Origin: Bacteroidales bacterium
Lineage (GTDB): Bacteria > Bacteroidota > Bacteroidia > Bacteroidales > P3
DNA length: 64,000 nucleotides
Direction: 5' to 3'
Assembly (NCBI GenBank): GCA_017559135.1
Contig: JAFYSZ010000001.1
Coordinates: 310,001 to 374,000 of the forward strand
Each line of letters begins with the position of its first letter. Positions within the stretch are counted from its first letter, which is position 1. Below, piece by piece: positions 16,945 to 26,224 of this stretch. The translations under genes and the position numbers were made by a program. The notes under the pieces were generated by a model. That model ran no database searches, had not been told where the DNA came from, and saw nothing but the letters and a program-made list of their open reading frames with translations.

Positions 16945-19428
16945 TTATTCGTTATCATTATTTATTATTTCTTCTGCTTCGTCTTCTTCTCTGTTTATTT
17001 CAACGACAGAAGCAATTGAATCATTGTCTTTGATATTAATTAATTTCACGCCTTGGGTTGCTCGTCCTTGTTGTCTAATGTCGGCAACGTGCATTCTAAT
17101 GGTTAGTCCTGAGCGATTCATTATCATTAAATCAAAGTCATCATCTACTTGTTTTATAGCGACTAAGTCTCCTGTTTTTTCGGTTATATTAAGCGTTTTA
17201 ATACCTTTTCCTCCGCGGTTAGTGATTCGGTATTCTTCTAATTTACTTCTTTTTCCATATCCGTGTTCTGATACTACTAATATGTCGCTATCTTCTTTTG
17301 CAACTACCATTCCAATAACGAAATCGTCTTCTTCTGAAATTGAGATTGCCTTCACTCCTGCCGCTGTTCTGCCCATTGGTCTTACGGTGCTTTCGTTAAA
17401 TCTTATACATTTACCGCTGCGAGTTGCTATAAGGATTTCATCACTTCCGCTTGTTAGTTTTGCTTCCAATAATTCATCTCCTTCTTTCAATCCAAAGGCT
17501 AAGATTCCTTTTTGTCTTGGACGTGAATATGCTTCAAGCGTTGTTTTCTTAATGTGACCATATTTAGTACACATTATTATGTTGTTGCTTTCTACATATT
17601 CTTTATCACGTAAATCTTTTGTGGTTACGTATGCTTTTATTCTATCATCGTCCTCTATGTTAAGAATATTCTTAATCATTCTTCCTTTTGTTGTCTTTGT
17701 GCCTTCTGGAAGTTCAAATGCTCTTAGCCAATAGCATTTTCCTTTTTCGGTAAAGAAGAGAACGTAATCGTGCATTGAGGCAATATAAATATGTTCTATG
17801 AAGTCCTCATCTCTAAGGGCTCCTCCTCTACTTCCTTTTCCTCCTCGGTTTTGTACTTTGTATTCTGCAAGTGGGGTTCTCTTGATATAACCCATGTGAG
17901 AGATTGAAACGACAACTTCTTCGTTCTTTATCATATCTTCAATGCGGAAGTCTGCCGAAGAATATTCTATTGTAGAAAGACGTTTGTCGCCATATTTTTG
18001 ACGAATTTCTAATAATTCATCTTTTATTACTTGCATCAAAACGCTTTCGTTTGAAAGAATTTCTTTACATCTATTGATAAATGCAAGCAATTCGTTGTAT
18101 TCGTCTTGAAGTTTTTGTCTTTCTAATCCGGCTAATTGTCTTAGTCGCATTTCTACAATAGCCGATGATTGTATTTCGGTAAATCCGAATCTGTCTTGCA
18201 TTTCTAATTTTGCTTGTGCAATAGTTTCGGAATTTCTTATTATACTTATTATTTCATCTATGAAGTCCAATGCTTTTAATAGCCCTTCTACTATGTGCAT
18301 TCTTTCTTCTGCTTTGGCTAATTCAAATCTTGTTCTTCTTTCTACAACTTCGTGACGGTGATTTACAAAACACTCAATCATATCTTTTAGATTGAGAAGT
18401 TGTGGTTTGCCTTTTACAAGTGCGATATTGTTGATTGAGAAAGATGTTTGTAAGTCAGAGTATTGGTAAAGTTTGTTTAAAACTACGTTAGACATAGCAT
18501 CACGTTTTAGTTTGTAAACAATTCTTATACCATCTTTATTACTTTCATCTTTTATTCTTGAAATACCTTCTATTTTCTTTTCTTCTACTAATGACGCTTG
18601 GCGTTTTATCATATCTGATTTGCAGACTTGATACGGTACTGAGGTAACAACTATTTGTTCTGCGTCAGAGTGTTTGTCTTGTTCAAAGTGTGCGTTTGCT
18701 CTAATCACAATATGTCCTCTTCCTGTATGGAAAGCGTCTCTCACACCATCATATCCATAGATTATTCCACCTGTTGGAAAATCTGGTGCTTTGATATATT
18801 GCATCAATTCATCAATAGAGATTTCTTTGTTGTCGATATATGCAATTATTCCGTCAATACATTCGGTTAAGTTATGAGGAGCCATATTTGTTGCCATACC
18901 TACTGCAATCCCATTCGTACCATTTATCATTAAATATGGTATCTTATTTGGTAAAACCGTAGGTTCGTCCAAACTATCATCAAAATTTTTTGTGAAATCA
19001 ACGGTGTTTTTATTTATATCTGCCAACATCTCATCGGCAATCTTAGACATTCTTGCTTCGGTGTAACGCATTGCAGCTGGTGGGTCAAGGTCTATTGAAC
19101 CAAAGTTACCTTGTCCGTCAATCATTGTGTATCTTAGAGACCATTTTTGTGCCATTCGTACCATTGCCATGTAGACCGAACTATCTCCGTGTGGGTGATA
19201 TTTACCTAAAACTTCTCCTACTATTCTTGCGGACTTTTTATGTTTACTGTTATAGGTCATTCCCATGTCTCCCATCGCAAATAAAATACGGCGATGTACG
19301 GGTTTCATTCCATCTCTTGCATCTGGCAAAGCACGAGAGACGATAACACTCATTGCATAGTCAATATATGCTTGCTTCATTTGAGTTTCTATATTGACTC
19401 TCTGTATCTTTTCGTTTTCTAAGTTCAT
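16945..19428 (-). CDS. gyrA: DNA gyrase subunit A
   Basis: 827 residues. The breakage-reunion domain contains the catalytic tyrosine Y122 (AAMRYTEAR) and the quinolone-resistance region [12 protein letters not shown]. Numbering matches E. coli, with Ser at 83 and Met instead of Asp at 87. The C-terminal beta-pinwheel carries the GyrA box region [11 protein letters not shown], and further blade repeats follow. With gyrB (41.3-43.2 kb) it introduces negative supercoils. GyrA rather than ParC is supported by the GyrA box and full-length C-terminal domain. A five-unit 21-bp array and a TACTTTTG box lie upstream. Confidence 0.96.
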   Translation of the reverse strand: MNLENEKIQRVNIETQMKQAYIDYAMSVIVSRALPDARDGMKPVHRRILFAMGDMGMTYNSKHKKSARIVGEVLGKYHPHGDSSVYMAMVRMAQKWSLRYTMIDGQGNFGSIDLDPPAAMRYTEARMSKIADEMLADINKNTVDFTKNFDDSLDEPTVLPNKIPYLMINGTNGIAVGMATNMAPHNLTECIDGIIAYIDNKEISIDELMQYIKAPDFPTGGIIYGYDGVRDAFHTGRGHIVIRANAHFEQDKHSDAEQIVVTSVPYQVCKSDMIKRQASLVEEKKIEGISRIKDESNKDGIRIVYKLKRDAMSNVVLNKLYQYSDLQTSFSINNIALVKGKPQLLNLKDMIECFVNHRHEVVERRTRFELAKAEERMHIVEGLLKALDFIDEIISIIRNSETIAQAKLEMQDRFGFTEIQSSAIVEMRLRQLAGLERQKLQDEYNELLAFINRCKEILSNESVLMQVIKDELLEIRQKYGDKRLSTIEYSSADFRIEDMIKNEEVVVSISHMGYIKRTPLAEYKVQNRGGKGSRGGALRDEDFIEHIYIASMHDYVLFFTEKGKCYWLRAFELPEGTKTTKGRMIKNILNIEDDDRIKAYVTTKDLRDKEYVESNNIIMCTKYGHIKKTTLEAYSRPRQKGILAFGLKEGDELLEAKLTSGSDEILIATRSGKCIRFNESTVRPMGRTAAGVKAISISEEDDFVIGMVVAKEDSDILVVSEHGYGKRSKLEEYRITNRGGKGIKTLNITEKTGDLVAIKQVDDDFDLMIMNRSGLTIRMHVADIRQQGRATQGVKLINIKDNDSIASVVEINREEDEAEEIINNDNE

Positions 19429-19460
19429 ATAGTTAAAAATCCTATTTTAAAATCAACTTA

Positions 19461-19468
19461 CAAAAGTA
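19461..19468 (-). promoter_or_regulatory. -7 box of gyrA
   Basis: TACTTTTG on the minus strand, about 32 bp upstream of the gyrA ATG. No clean TTG lies at the standard spacing. The 21-bp array occupies the upstream region instead. Confidence 0.6.
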
Positions 19469-19469
19469 C

Positions 19470-19553
19470 GAAAAATTCTAAAAAATCATAGAAAAAATAA
19501 AAAAAATCATAGAAAAAAATACGTAAAACTAAGAATTTTGAGTTTTGAATAAG
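19470..19553 (-). repeat. 21-bp-periodic array upstream of gyrA
   Basis: Reading the minus strand, units start at 19553 (CTTAT), 19533 (CTTAG), 19512 (CTATG), 19491 (CTATG) and 19470 (CGTAC). Steps are 20, 21, 21 and 21, and each unit has a T-rich tail. The last unit runs into the gyrA -7 box. The opposite strand carries the promoter of the next gene pair within the same DNA. Confidence 0.65.
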
Positions 19554-19567
19554 ATTATTTAATTTTG
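19538..19567 (+). promoter_or_regulatory. Promoter of the small membrane protein and mutL
   Basis: TTG (19538-19540), 19 bp, TAATTTTG (19560-19567): an exact Bacteroidetes-type promoter 24 bp before the ATG at 19592. Confidence 0.75.
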
Positions 19568-19591
19568 CACCTTTAATAAAATGAAAAAAAT

Positions 19592-19864
19592 ATGGGATTA
19601 TTTGAAACCAGAAAGCCAAGAAAATTTGAATATAAGCCTAGATTTTACGACCCTAATAAGGAACAATTAGAACAATTAAAAGCTAAGTACGGAGAAATCG
19701 AAGGTGAGTCTTATAAACGCCGAATAGATTTTAGAAGTGCTATGAAAGAAAAGAAAGAAGCTAAATTGGGTAAGCCAGCTTCTTTGCTTAGAGTATTTTT
19801 GATTGCTACAATCATTACGGGATTATTATATTTTCTCCTCCATTACGTTGAAAAATGGCAATAG
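19592..19864 (+). CDS. Small single-pass membrane protein upstream of mutL
   Basis: 90 residues: a charged N-terminal region (RKPRKFEYKPRFYDPNKEQ) and one C-terminal transmembrane helix (VFLIATIITGLLYFLLHYV). The short leader and exact promoter support expression. It overlaps mutL by 10 bp and is probably translationally coupled to it. Proteins of this shape next to mutL are common in Bacteroidetes, but I know of no function. Confidence 0.75.
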   Translation: MGLFETRKPRKFEYKPRFYDPNKEQLEQLKAKYGEIEGESYKRRIDFRSAMKEKKEAKLGKPASLLRVFLIATIITGLLYFLLHYVEKWQ

Positions 19865-21588
19865 AAGTACTTAGTGAAATTGTTGCAAATCAAATTGCTG
19901 CTGGAGAAGTAGTAAATCGTCCTGCCTCTGTTGTCAAAGAACTATTAGAGAACTCTATTGACTCTGGTGCAAGCGATATTTTACTTATTATAAAGGACGC
20001 TGGTAGAACGCTTATTCAGGTTAAAGACAATGGTTGCGGAATGTCAAGAGAGGATGCACAAAAATGTTTTCTTCCTCACGCGACAAGTAAAATTAGAACA
20101 AGTGAAGATCTTATGAATCTTCGTACAATGGGTTTTAGAGGTGAGGCATTATCCTCTATTGCCTCTATTTCGCAAGTGGAATTACAAACAAGGAGACAAG
20201 AAGATGAATTAGGAACAAGGGTTATTATTGAAGGAGGAGTAGTAAAAGAAGTGTCGGAAATTTCTTGTCCTAAGGGAACAAACATATTCGTAAAAAACAT
20301 ATTTTTTAATACGCCTGCAAGAAGAAATTTCTTGAAAAGTGATAGCGTAGAGTTTGGACATATTAACGAAGAGTTTATAAGAGTTGCATTAGTTAATACG
20401 AACGCAAGTTTTAGCCTTTATCACAATGAGCAATTACAATATCGCTTAGATTCTGGTAATAAAAAACGCAGAATTATAGATATTTTCGGTTCAAATCTTA
20501 AGGAAAAACTTTTGCCAATAGAAGAAAGTATTGATGTTGTTAAGATAAAAGGATTTGTTTGTAAGGCGGAGTTATGTAAAAAAACAAAAAATCAACAATA
20601 TTTCTTTGTAAATGGTAGGTTTATGAAGAATAGCTATTTCGCAAATGCGATAGAAAGAGCGTATTCTAACTTAATTGTAGAAAAAACTTATCCTATATTT
20701 TTTATAGAATTGGAAGTTGAACCCAAAAATATAGATGTTAATATTCACCCTACTAAAACCGAAGTAAAATTTCTTGATGATAAACTTATATATGCTATAC
20801 TACACGCAGCGACTAAAAAGAGCATTGGACAATTTTCGCTTTCTAATGAATTAGATTTTACGGTTAAACCAATAGAGTTGCCTATTGTTAGTAAAAGTAC
20901 GACAATAGCAAATGCACCTGTTGTGAATTTTAATTCAAATTATAATCCTTTTGAAAAAAAATTACAAGTTAAAACTTATAGTGAAGTAGAACAAATAGTT
21001 TTACCATTAAATCTAACGGAAAATCATACACCTGCAAAAACAATTGTGTTTCAATTTGCAAATAAATACATAGTAAGTCAAACAAAAGATGGATTTACAT
21101 TCATAGATCAAAGCCGTGCATCGGAAAAGATAATATATGAAAAAATACTTTCCGAAAGTAATACTATAATTGATTCACAACGTTTATTAACTCCTTATCC
21201 TCATAATTTTTCTCCGCAAGTAAATTGTCAAATCCTTGAATATACTTCAATTTTGCGTCAATATGGAATAGAAATTGAGTATGACAAAAAAGGGAATAAC
21301 TTTCTTATACTTTCAAAACCACTTTCTCAAAATATAGATGAATGTATAGATTTTATAGAAGAGTTAATCTCATCTCCATATCAAGAAGAAGAAATGATGG
21401 AGAAGCAAGAGGGTAAAGCAATGCGACTATCCAAGAAATTAAAACTTAAATATGGAGAAAAACTTTCGGATTATCAAATGCAAAGTCTTCTTTCGCAGCT
21501 TTATTGTCTTCCGAATTGTCAAACAACCGCCGATGGACAAAAAATAATTCACAAACTCACAATACAAGATATAGAAAATTTGTTTTAG
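19855..21588 (+). CDS. mutL: DNA mismatch repair protein MutL
   Basis: 577 residues. The N-terminal GHKL ATPase is intact: IAAGEVVNRPASVVKELLENSIDSG (two adjacent motifs), DNGCGM and TMGFRGEALSSI. The C-terminal dimerisation domain contains DQSRASEKIIYE near residue 420, in the place of the nicking-endonuclease motif DQHA(x)2E(x)4E. The His and Ala are changed to Ser and Arg, while Asp, Gln and both Glu remain. The distal CPHGRP-type metal motif is not recognisable (CLPNCQTTADGQK instead). MutL should couple MutS recognition to excision; endonuclease activity is doubtful here. Confidence 0.95.
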   Translation: MAIEVLSEIVANQIAAGEVVNRPASVVKELLENSIDSGASDILLIIKDAGRTLIQVKDNGCGMSREDAQKCFLPHATSKIRTSEDLMNLRTMGFRGEALSSIASISQVELQTRRQEDELGTRVIIEGGVVKEVSEISCPKGTNIFVKNIFFNTPARRNFLKSDSVEFGHINEEFIRVALVNTNASFSLYHNEQLQYRLDSGNKKRRIIDIFGSNLKEKLLPIEESIDVVKIKGFVCKAELCKKTKNQQYFFVNGRFMKNSYFANAIERAYSNLIVEKTYPIFFIELEVEPKNIDVNIHPTKTEVKFLDDKLIYAILHAATKKSIGQFSLSNELDFTVKPIELPIVSKSTTIANAPVVNFNSNYNPFEKKLQVKTYSEVEQIVLPLNLTENHTPAKTIVFQFANKYIVSQTKDGFTFIDQSRASEKIIYEKILSESNTIIDSQRLLTPYPHNFSPQVNCQILEYTSILRQYGIEIEYDKKGNNFLILSKPLSQNIDECIDFIEELISSPYQEEEMMEKQEGKAMRLSKKLKLKYGEKLSDYQMQSLLSQLYCLPNCQTTADGQKIIHKLTIQDIENLF

Positions 21589-21615
21589 AAAAATAATAAA
21601 AAAAAATATAAAATT

Positions 21616-22317
21616 ATGTATCAACAATATTCACCACCTAAATTCAATATTCTTCCACCTGTTTGTAAGAATCTTTTGATAATTAATGTGATTGCTTTCC
21701 TTGCAACATACGTTTTTAGAATGAGAGGAATTGATTTAAGCGATATTTTCGGCTTACATTTCTTTGCATCGGACAATCATTACTTTTGGCAATACATCAC
21801 ATACGCCTTTTTTCATGCAAATTTTTCGCATTTGTTTTTCAATATGTTTGCTATATGGATGTTTGGTTACACTTTGGAAAACGTTTGGGGACAAAAAAGA
21901 TTCCTAATTTTTTGTTTAGTGGCTTGTCTTGGTGCAGCAGTTGCTCAACAGGGCGTTTACTATTTTTTATATTCAGATTTAATTAACGGAGTCTATTCAG
22001 GAGTAAACATTGGTGGCGGAATAACTATATCAACTGCTGAGTTCTTAAATAATCTCAATACCGTAGGAGCATCAGGTATTGTCTTTGGTTTACTCGCTGC
22101 ATTTGGAATGATGTATCCTAATTCAACAATTTATTTTTACTTTCTAATACCAATCAAAACTAAATGGTTTGTAATTATTTATATGCTTTTGGAATTGTTT
22201 AATGGTATCACAACAACCTCTGATGGCGTTGCACATTTCGCACACTTAGGAGGAGCAATTGCAGGCATTGTATTGCTTTTGATTTGGAAGAAACAAAGAG
22301 ATGAATACCGATATTAG
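21616..22317 (+). CDS. Rhomboid-family intramembrane serine protease
   Basis: 233 residues with about six transmembrane helices. The catalytic serine is S153 in GASGIVFG. The catalytic His is H210 in HFAHLGGAIAG. FHANFSHLFFNMFAIWMFG (residues 66-84) is the conserved H-x-x-x-N region. The next gene starts directly after its stop codon. It cleaves membrane proteins within the bilayer; substrates are unknown. Confidence 0.93.
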   Translation: MYQQYSPPKFNILPPVCKNLLIINVIAFLATYVFRMRGIDLSDIFGLHFFASDNHYFWQYITYAFFHANFSHLFFNMFAIWMFGYTLENVWGQKRFLIFCLVACLGAAVAQQGVYYFLYSDLINGVYSGVNIGGGITISTAEFLNNLNTVGASGIVFGLLAAFGMMYPNSTIYFYFLIPIKTKWFVIIYMLLELFNGITTTSDGVAHFAHLGGAIAGIVLLLIWKKQRDEYRY

Positions 22318-23163
22318 ATGAATGATAATAAAGAAAAAAAAGATCAATTCGTAATAGCATATCTAAATAATTTGGATTGTGTTGATGTGTGTATTGAACA
22401 TTCAGTTAAAATTGCGAATATATTAAATAAAGGTCTTATTTTGATTCATATTTATGATGAATTGCTAACCTTAATAGGTGTTGAAGAAGCGGAAAGTAAA
22501 CTAAAAGAATTAAATTCTAATATAACAGATGTACAGCTTCATTCATATATTTCTTTAAAGGGAAACTCTAAGGAAATAATAGGTGAGTTAGGACAATTAC
22601 TTAATGCGGTTATTATTGTTACTTCGTGTAATCCTAATGAGAAACAACGTAATAAAGCAGACAATCCTACTACCCTTTTAAAGAATATGGAAAATTCTCG
22701 AACAGCCTACTTAATTTGTAATCAAAAACAAAGTGTGGTTGATTATCAAAAGGTGCTTTTGACTCTCAATAACGCAAGAGAAAGTAAGGAAAAAACACTT
22801 TGGGCTTCTTATTTCGCAAGATTTTTTGGTAGCGAAGTAACTTTGTTTTACCACCCTTATAAAGATTCTTTTTATCAAAAACAATTGAATTTAAATCTTG
22901 CTTTTGCAAGAAAAATGTTAGGACAATTTAATATTATTCCTTCAAATCACAAAAGTGAAGATAGAAAAAACTTATTGGATTTGCAGGCTTTGGAGTATGC
23001 AGATAAGGAAAATTATGGTGTGATTATTTGTCAGACAACAAAGGATAAGAGTTTATTTGATTTACTTAAAGGATTAGAAGAAGTAAAAGTGCTTAAAAGT
23101 TTAAAAGATAGACCAATACTTTTTCTTAATCCAAGAGATGACTTATTTGTTTTATGTGAATAG
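22318..23163 (+). CDS. Universal stress protein-like protein
   Basis: 281 residues, starting at the base after the rhomboid stop. The N-terminal half looks like a Usp alpha/beta domain: FVIAYLNNLDCVDVCIEHSVKIA, LILIHIYDE and AVIIVTSCN. The C-terminal half looks like a second, divergent Usp domain (VLLTLNNARESKEKTLWASYFA, GVIICQTT). I do not see the complete ATP-binding G-2x-G-9x-G(S/T) signature. Cytoplasmic; role unknown. The similarity is moderate. Confidence 0.6.
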   Translation: MNDNKEKKDQFVIAYLNNLDCVDVCIEHSVKIANILNKGLILIHIYDELLTLIGVEEAESKLKELNSNITDVQLHSYISLKGNSKEIIGELGQLLNAVIIVTSCNPNEKQRNKADNPTTLLKNMENSRTAYLICNQKQSVVDYQKVLLTLNNARESKEKTLWASYFARFFGSEVTLFYHPYKDSFYQKQLNLNLAFARKMLGQFNIIPSNHKSEDRKNLLDLQALEYADKENYGVIICQTTKDKSLFDLLKGLEEVKVLKSLKDRPILFLNPRDDLFVLCE

Positions 23164-23166
23164 TTT

Positions 23167-23328
23167 ATGTTGTATTTAATAATTTTTTTAATTCTTTTTT
23201 ATCTTGTTTTTCGTATTTTAACAACGGTTGTTATTCCGCGTTATGTGTTAAACAATATAAAGAAATATCAAGAGAAATTTAAAAAGGAGAATCCTCATAT
23301 ATTTAAAAAAGAAAACGAGAAAAAGTAA
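23167..23328 (+). CDS. Small membrane protein, 53 residues (DUF4834-like)
   Basis: Begins 3 bp after the Usp-like gene stop. It encodes MLYLIIFLILFYLVFRILTT, one transmembrane helix, then a basic/charged tail rich in Lys and Glu. The arrangement resembles short Bacteroidetes DUF4834 proteins. The 3' end is embedded in the terminator stem at 23311-23342, which supports it as the last gene of the operon. Function unknown. Confidence 0.6.
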   Translation: MLYLIIFLILFYLVFRILTTVVIPRYVLNNIKKYQEKFKKENPHIFKKENEKK

Positions 23329-23350
23329 AATCTCTCGTTTTCTTTTGTTT
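23311..23350 (+). terminator. Terminator of the mutL-rhomboid-Usp operon
   Basis: Stem GAAAACGAGA (23311-23320) with TCTCGTTTTC (23333-23342), 12-nt loop, T-rich tail. The left arm is the coding end of the small protein. Confidence 0.85.
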
Positions 23351-23356
23351 TTTTAC

Positions 23357-23364
23357 TATCTTTG
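23357..23364 (+). promoter_or_regulatory. -7 box of kbl
   Basis: TATCTTTG, about 40 bp upstream of the kbl ATG and just after the preceding terminator. No good -33 element at 19 bp. Confidence 0.55.
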
Positions 23365-23403
23365 CACTCTGTTAGTTTGAAACAATGTAAAATTTTAAAA
23401 GAT

Positions 23404-24594
23404 ATGTACAACAATTTTCAAAAATTTCTTCAAGAAGAAATACAAGGTATAAAAGACGCTGGTCTTTACAAAAATGAAAGAGTGATTGTTACTCCTCAAT
23501 CTGCCGCTATCAAAACTGCTGAAGCAGGTGATGTGTTGAACTTTTGTGCTAATAACTATTTAGGTTTAGCCGATAGTCCTGTTCTTATCAATGCTGCTAA
23601 AAAAGCATTAGATGAAAGAGGTTATGGTATGAGTTCTGTACGTTTCATCTGCGGAACAGGTGATTTACACAAAGAATTGGAAAGAAAAATTTCTGAATTC
23701 TTTGGTACAGAAGATACTATTCTTTATGCAGCTTGTTTTGATGCTAATGGTGGTGTATTTGAACCTTTGTTGGGTGCGGAAGACGCTATCATTTCTGATG
23801 CTTTGAATCACGCTTCCATTATTGATGGTGTAAGACTTTGTAAAGCTCAACGTTTCCGTTATGCTAATGCAGATATGGAAGACTTGGAAAAACAACTTCA
23901 AGATGCACAAAATTGCCGTTTCCGTTTGATTGTAACTGACGGAGTTTTCTCTATGGACGGTAATGTTGCTCCATTGGATAAGATTTACGCTCTTGCTCAA
24001 AAATATGATGCAATGGTAATGGTTGATGAAAGTCACTCTGCTGGTGTTGTGGGAAAAACAGGTCGTGGTACTACTGAACAATACAATCTAAGAGGACAAA
24101 TAGAAATCCTTACAGGTACATTAGGAAAAGCATTTGGTGGTGCTGTTGGTGGATTTACAACAGGTAAGAGAGAAATCATTGAAATGCTTCGTCAACGTTC
24201 AAGACCTTATTTATTCTCTAACTCTATTCCTCCTATGGTTGCTGCTGCCGGAGTTGCTATGTTTAATTTGATTGATGAAACTAACGAACTTCAAGATAAA
24301 CTTCACAATAATACAGATTATTTTGTTGCTGAAATGAAGAAAGCAGGTTTCGATATTAAGCCTACTCAATCTGCAATTTGTGCTGTAATGCTTTACGATG
24401 CTAAACTTTCACAAGATTTTGCTGCTGCATTACAAGAAGAAGGTATTTATGTAACAGGCTTCTATTATCCTGTTGTTCCAAAAGGTCAAGCAAGAATACG
24501 TGTTCAAGTTTCTGCTGCACACGAAAAAGAACATCTTGATAGATGTATTGCAGCTTTTACAAAAATTGGAAAGAAATTAGGAGTTATAAAATAA
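23404..24594 (+). CDS. kbl: Glycine C-acetyltransferase (2-amino-3-ketobutyrate CoA ligase)
   Basis: 396 residues, a PLP enzyme of the alpha-oxoamine synthase family. It splits 2-amino-3-oxobutyrate with CoA into glycine and acetyl-CoA. Landmarks are NFCANNYLGLADSP, MSSVRFICGTGDLHKELE, the DESHSAGVVGKTGRGT segment and the PLP lysine in GTLGKAFGGAVGG. The ATG at 23404 gives the family's normal N terminus (MYNNFQKFLQEEI); an upstream TTG would add 14 unrelated residues overlapping the -7 box. The partner dehydrogenase lies at 25196, separated by one small gene on the other strand. Confidence 0.96.
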   Translation: MYNNFQKFLQEEIQGIKDAGLYKNERVIVTPQSAAIKTAEAGDVLNFCANNYLGLADSPVLINAAKKALDERGYGMSSVRFICGTGDLHKELERKISEFFGTEDTILYAACFDANGGVFEPLLGAEDAIISDALNHASIIDGVRLCKAQRFRYANADMEDLEKQLQDAQNCRFRLIVTDGVFSMDGNVAPLDKIYALAQKYDAMVMVDESHSAGVVGKTGRGTTEQYNLRGQIEILTGTLGKAFGGAVGGFTTGKREIIEMLRQRSRPYLFSNSIPPMVAAAGVAMFNLIDETNELQDKLHNNTDYFVAEMKKAGFDIKPTQSAICAVMLYDAKLSQDFAAALQEEGIYVTGFYYPVVPKGQARIRVQVSAAHEKEHLDRCIAAFTKIGKKLGVIK

Positions 24595-24601
24595 CAAAAA
24601 A

Positions 24602-24635
24602 AAAGCCGCTCTATTTTGAGCGGCTTTTTTTTTAT
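24602..24635. terminator. Bidirectional terminator between kbl and the secreted protein gene
   Basis: A perfect 10-bp stem AAAGCCGCTC (24602-24611) and GAGCGGCTTT (24618-24627), 6-nt loop, T-run on one side and A-run on the other. Confidence 0.9.
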
Positions 24636-25021
24636 TTATAAATCAATGTGATTAAGAATTTTTCTTCGCTGTTTTGTTCTTTGCTTAGAGAAATCGGATT
24701 GTCTTGTTCGGCTATCATTTCTCTTAATTCTGCAACTCTTTGATTTAATTGATTTGGATCTAATGGATTTAATTCTTTTACATTCATTCTATCAATTATT
24801 CCGTTTTCTAATAATGTGAATGTAATTTCTACGTTTTGATTTGAGATTTGCCCTACCAAAGTTCCTGAATCGCTTTGGGTGAATCCATAGTTCAAAAGTT
24901 GCTCAATCATTGTTTGTTGAAATACTTTGTAATTGATTTGATTGAATTGTTCTGCTGTAATTTGTGCAGAAAGAATGGTTGTGAATGAAACCATAATCGC
25001 CAAGATGAATAACTTTTTCAT
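24632..25021 (-). CDS. Small secreted protein of unknown function
   Basis: 129 residues with a signal peptide (MKKLFILAIMVSFTTILSAQ). The mature part is a mixed alpha/beta domain of ~110 residues with NVEITFTLLENGIIDRM and a terminal KFLITLIYK strand. No lipobox and no catalytic motif are seen. It is monocistronic, opposite in direction to the two threonine genes that flank it. Not recognised. Confidence 0.65.
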   Translation of the reverse strand: MKKLFILAIMVSFTTILSAQITAEQFNQINYKVFQQTMIEQLLNYGFTQSDSGTLVGQISNQNVEITFTLLENGIIDRMNVKELNPLDPNQLNQRVAELREMIAEQDNPISLSKEQNSEEKFLITLIYK

Positions 25022-25142
25022 AAGCTTAATTTTTTTTATTTTATTTTTATTTTTTATTGCTTTCTATATATATAACAAGAAAAAATGCGTTTTTGTTACA
25101 ATTCGGCAAAAATAATATTATTTCTTAAACAAACAAAATTTG

Positions 25143-25170
25143 TTGGATTAAAGATTATTTAGTACTTTTG
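25143..25170 (+). promoter_or_regulatory. Promoter of the threonine dehydrogenase gene
   Basis: TTG (25143-25145), 17 bp, TACTTTTG (25163-25170), about 25 bp upstream of the ATG. Confidence 0.6.
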
Positions 25171-25195
25171 CAAGAGTTTTAAATATGTAATTATA

Positions 25196-26152
25196 ATGAA
25201 AAGAATATTAGTTTTAGGCTCTGGTGGTCAAATTGGCAGCGAGCTTACAATGAGATTAAGAGAAATCTATGGTGGAAGCAACGTTGTTGCAACTGATATT
25301 AACCCTGCTCGTTTGACAGAGGCTATTCAACAAAGTGGTCCTATTGCAGCATGTGATGCAACAAAAGCAGAAGAAATTGCAGCAATAGTTGATAAATATC
25401 AAATCGACACAATTTACAACCTTGTTGCTATTCTTTCAGCTACTGCTGAGAAAAATCCTATGCTTGGTTGGAATATAGGAATAGGTGCTTTGATGAACTG
25501 TTTAGAAATCGCAAGAGAAAAGAAATGTGCTTTGTTTACTCCTTCTTCAATCGGTGCTTTCGGAGAATCTACTCCACTTAACGGAACTCCACAAGACACA
25601 ATTCAACGTCCAAAGACTATTTACGGAGTAACAAAGGTTACAGGAGAATTATTAGGAGACTATTATTTTGAACGTTTTGGCGTAGATGCACGTTCAGTTC
25701 GTTTTCCAGGTTTGATTTCTAACGTATGCCCTCCGGGAGGTGGTACAACAGACTACGCAGTTGATATTTACTATGCAGCAGTTAAAGGAGAACAATTCTC
25801 TTGTCCTTTAAAAGCAGGTACAATGCTTGATATGATGTATATGCCTGACGCATTAGACGCAGCAATCAATATTATGGAAGCAGACCCTACTAAATTGATT
25901 CACCGAAACAGCTTTAACGTAACTGCAATGCACTTTGACCCAGAAGAAATCTATGCAGAAATCAGAAAACATAAACCAGATTTCAAAATGATTTATGAAC
26001 ACGATGAAACAAGACAAAAAATCGCTGATTCATGGCCTAACTGGATGGACGATAGTTGTGCAAGAGCAGAATGGGGATTCAATCCTAAATACAACCTTGA
26101 AACAATGACAATAGATATGTTAGACAAACTATCTAAAAAATTCGGAAAATAA
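25196..26152 (+). CDS. L-threonine 3-dehydrogenase, epimerase-like (extended SDR) type
   Basis: 318 residues. The N-terminal NAD-binding loop is GSGGQIGSEL, and the SDR catalytic motif is YGVTK with an upstream PSSIGAFG serine. The segments RFPGLISNVCPPGGGTTDYAVD and DMMYMPDALDAAI are typical of the GalE-like threonine dehydrogenases of Bacteroidetes, as opposed to the zinc-dependent Tdh of E. coli. It oxidises threonine to 2-amino-3-oxobutyrate, the substrate of kbl (23404-24594). Together they turn threonine into glycine and acetyl-CoA. The genes are neighbours but have separate promoters. Confidence 0.92.
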   Translation: MKRILVLGSGGQIGSELTMRLREIYGGSNVVATDINPARLTEAIQQSGPIAACDATKAEEIAAIVDKYQIDTIYNLVAILSATAEKNPMLGWNIGIGALMNCLEIAREKKCALFTPSSIGAFGESTPLNGTPQDTIQRPKTIYGVTKVTGELLGDYYFERFGVDARSVRFPGLISNVCPPGGGTTDYAVDIYYAAVKGEQFSCPLKAGTMLDMMYMPDALDAAINIMEADPTKLIHRNSFNVTAMHFDPEEIYAEIRKHKPDFKMIYEHDETRQKIADSWPNWMDDSCARAEWGFNPKYNLETMTIDMLDKLSKKFGK

Positions 26153-26170
26153 TATTTGTTAATAGTATAT

Positions 26171-26208
26171 AAAGCCCAAATCAAAAGCTTGGTTTGGGCT
26201 TTTCTTTT
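26171..26208 (+). terminator. Terminator after threonine dehydrogenase
   Basis: Stem AAGCCCAAA (26172-26180) with TTTGGGCTT (26193-26201) and a T-rich tail. It separates the dehydrogenase from the lipoprotein cluster. Confidence 0.85.
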
Positions 26209-26224
26209 AAACAAGTGCTTTATT

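Noticed and set aside
16904..17557. Plus-strand reading frame of about 217 codons over gyrA
   Set aside because: Serine/phenylalanine-rich shadow of the gyrA and TPR genes, without a promoter.
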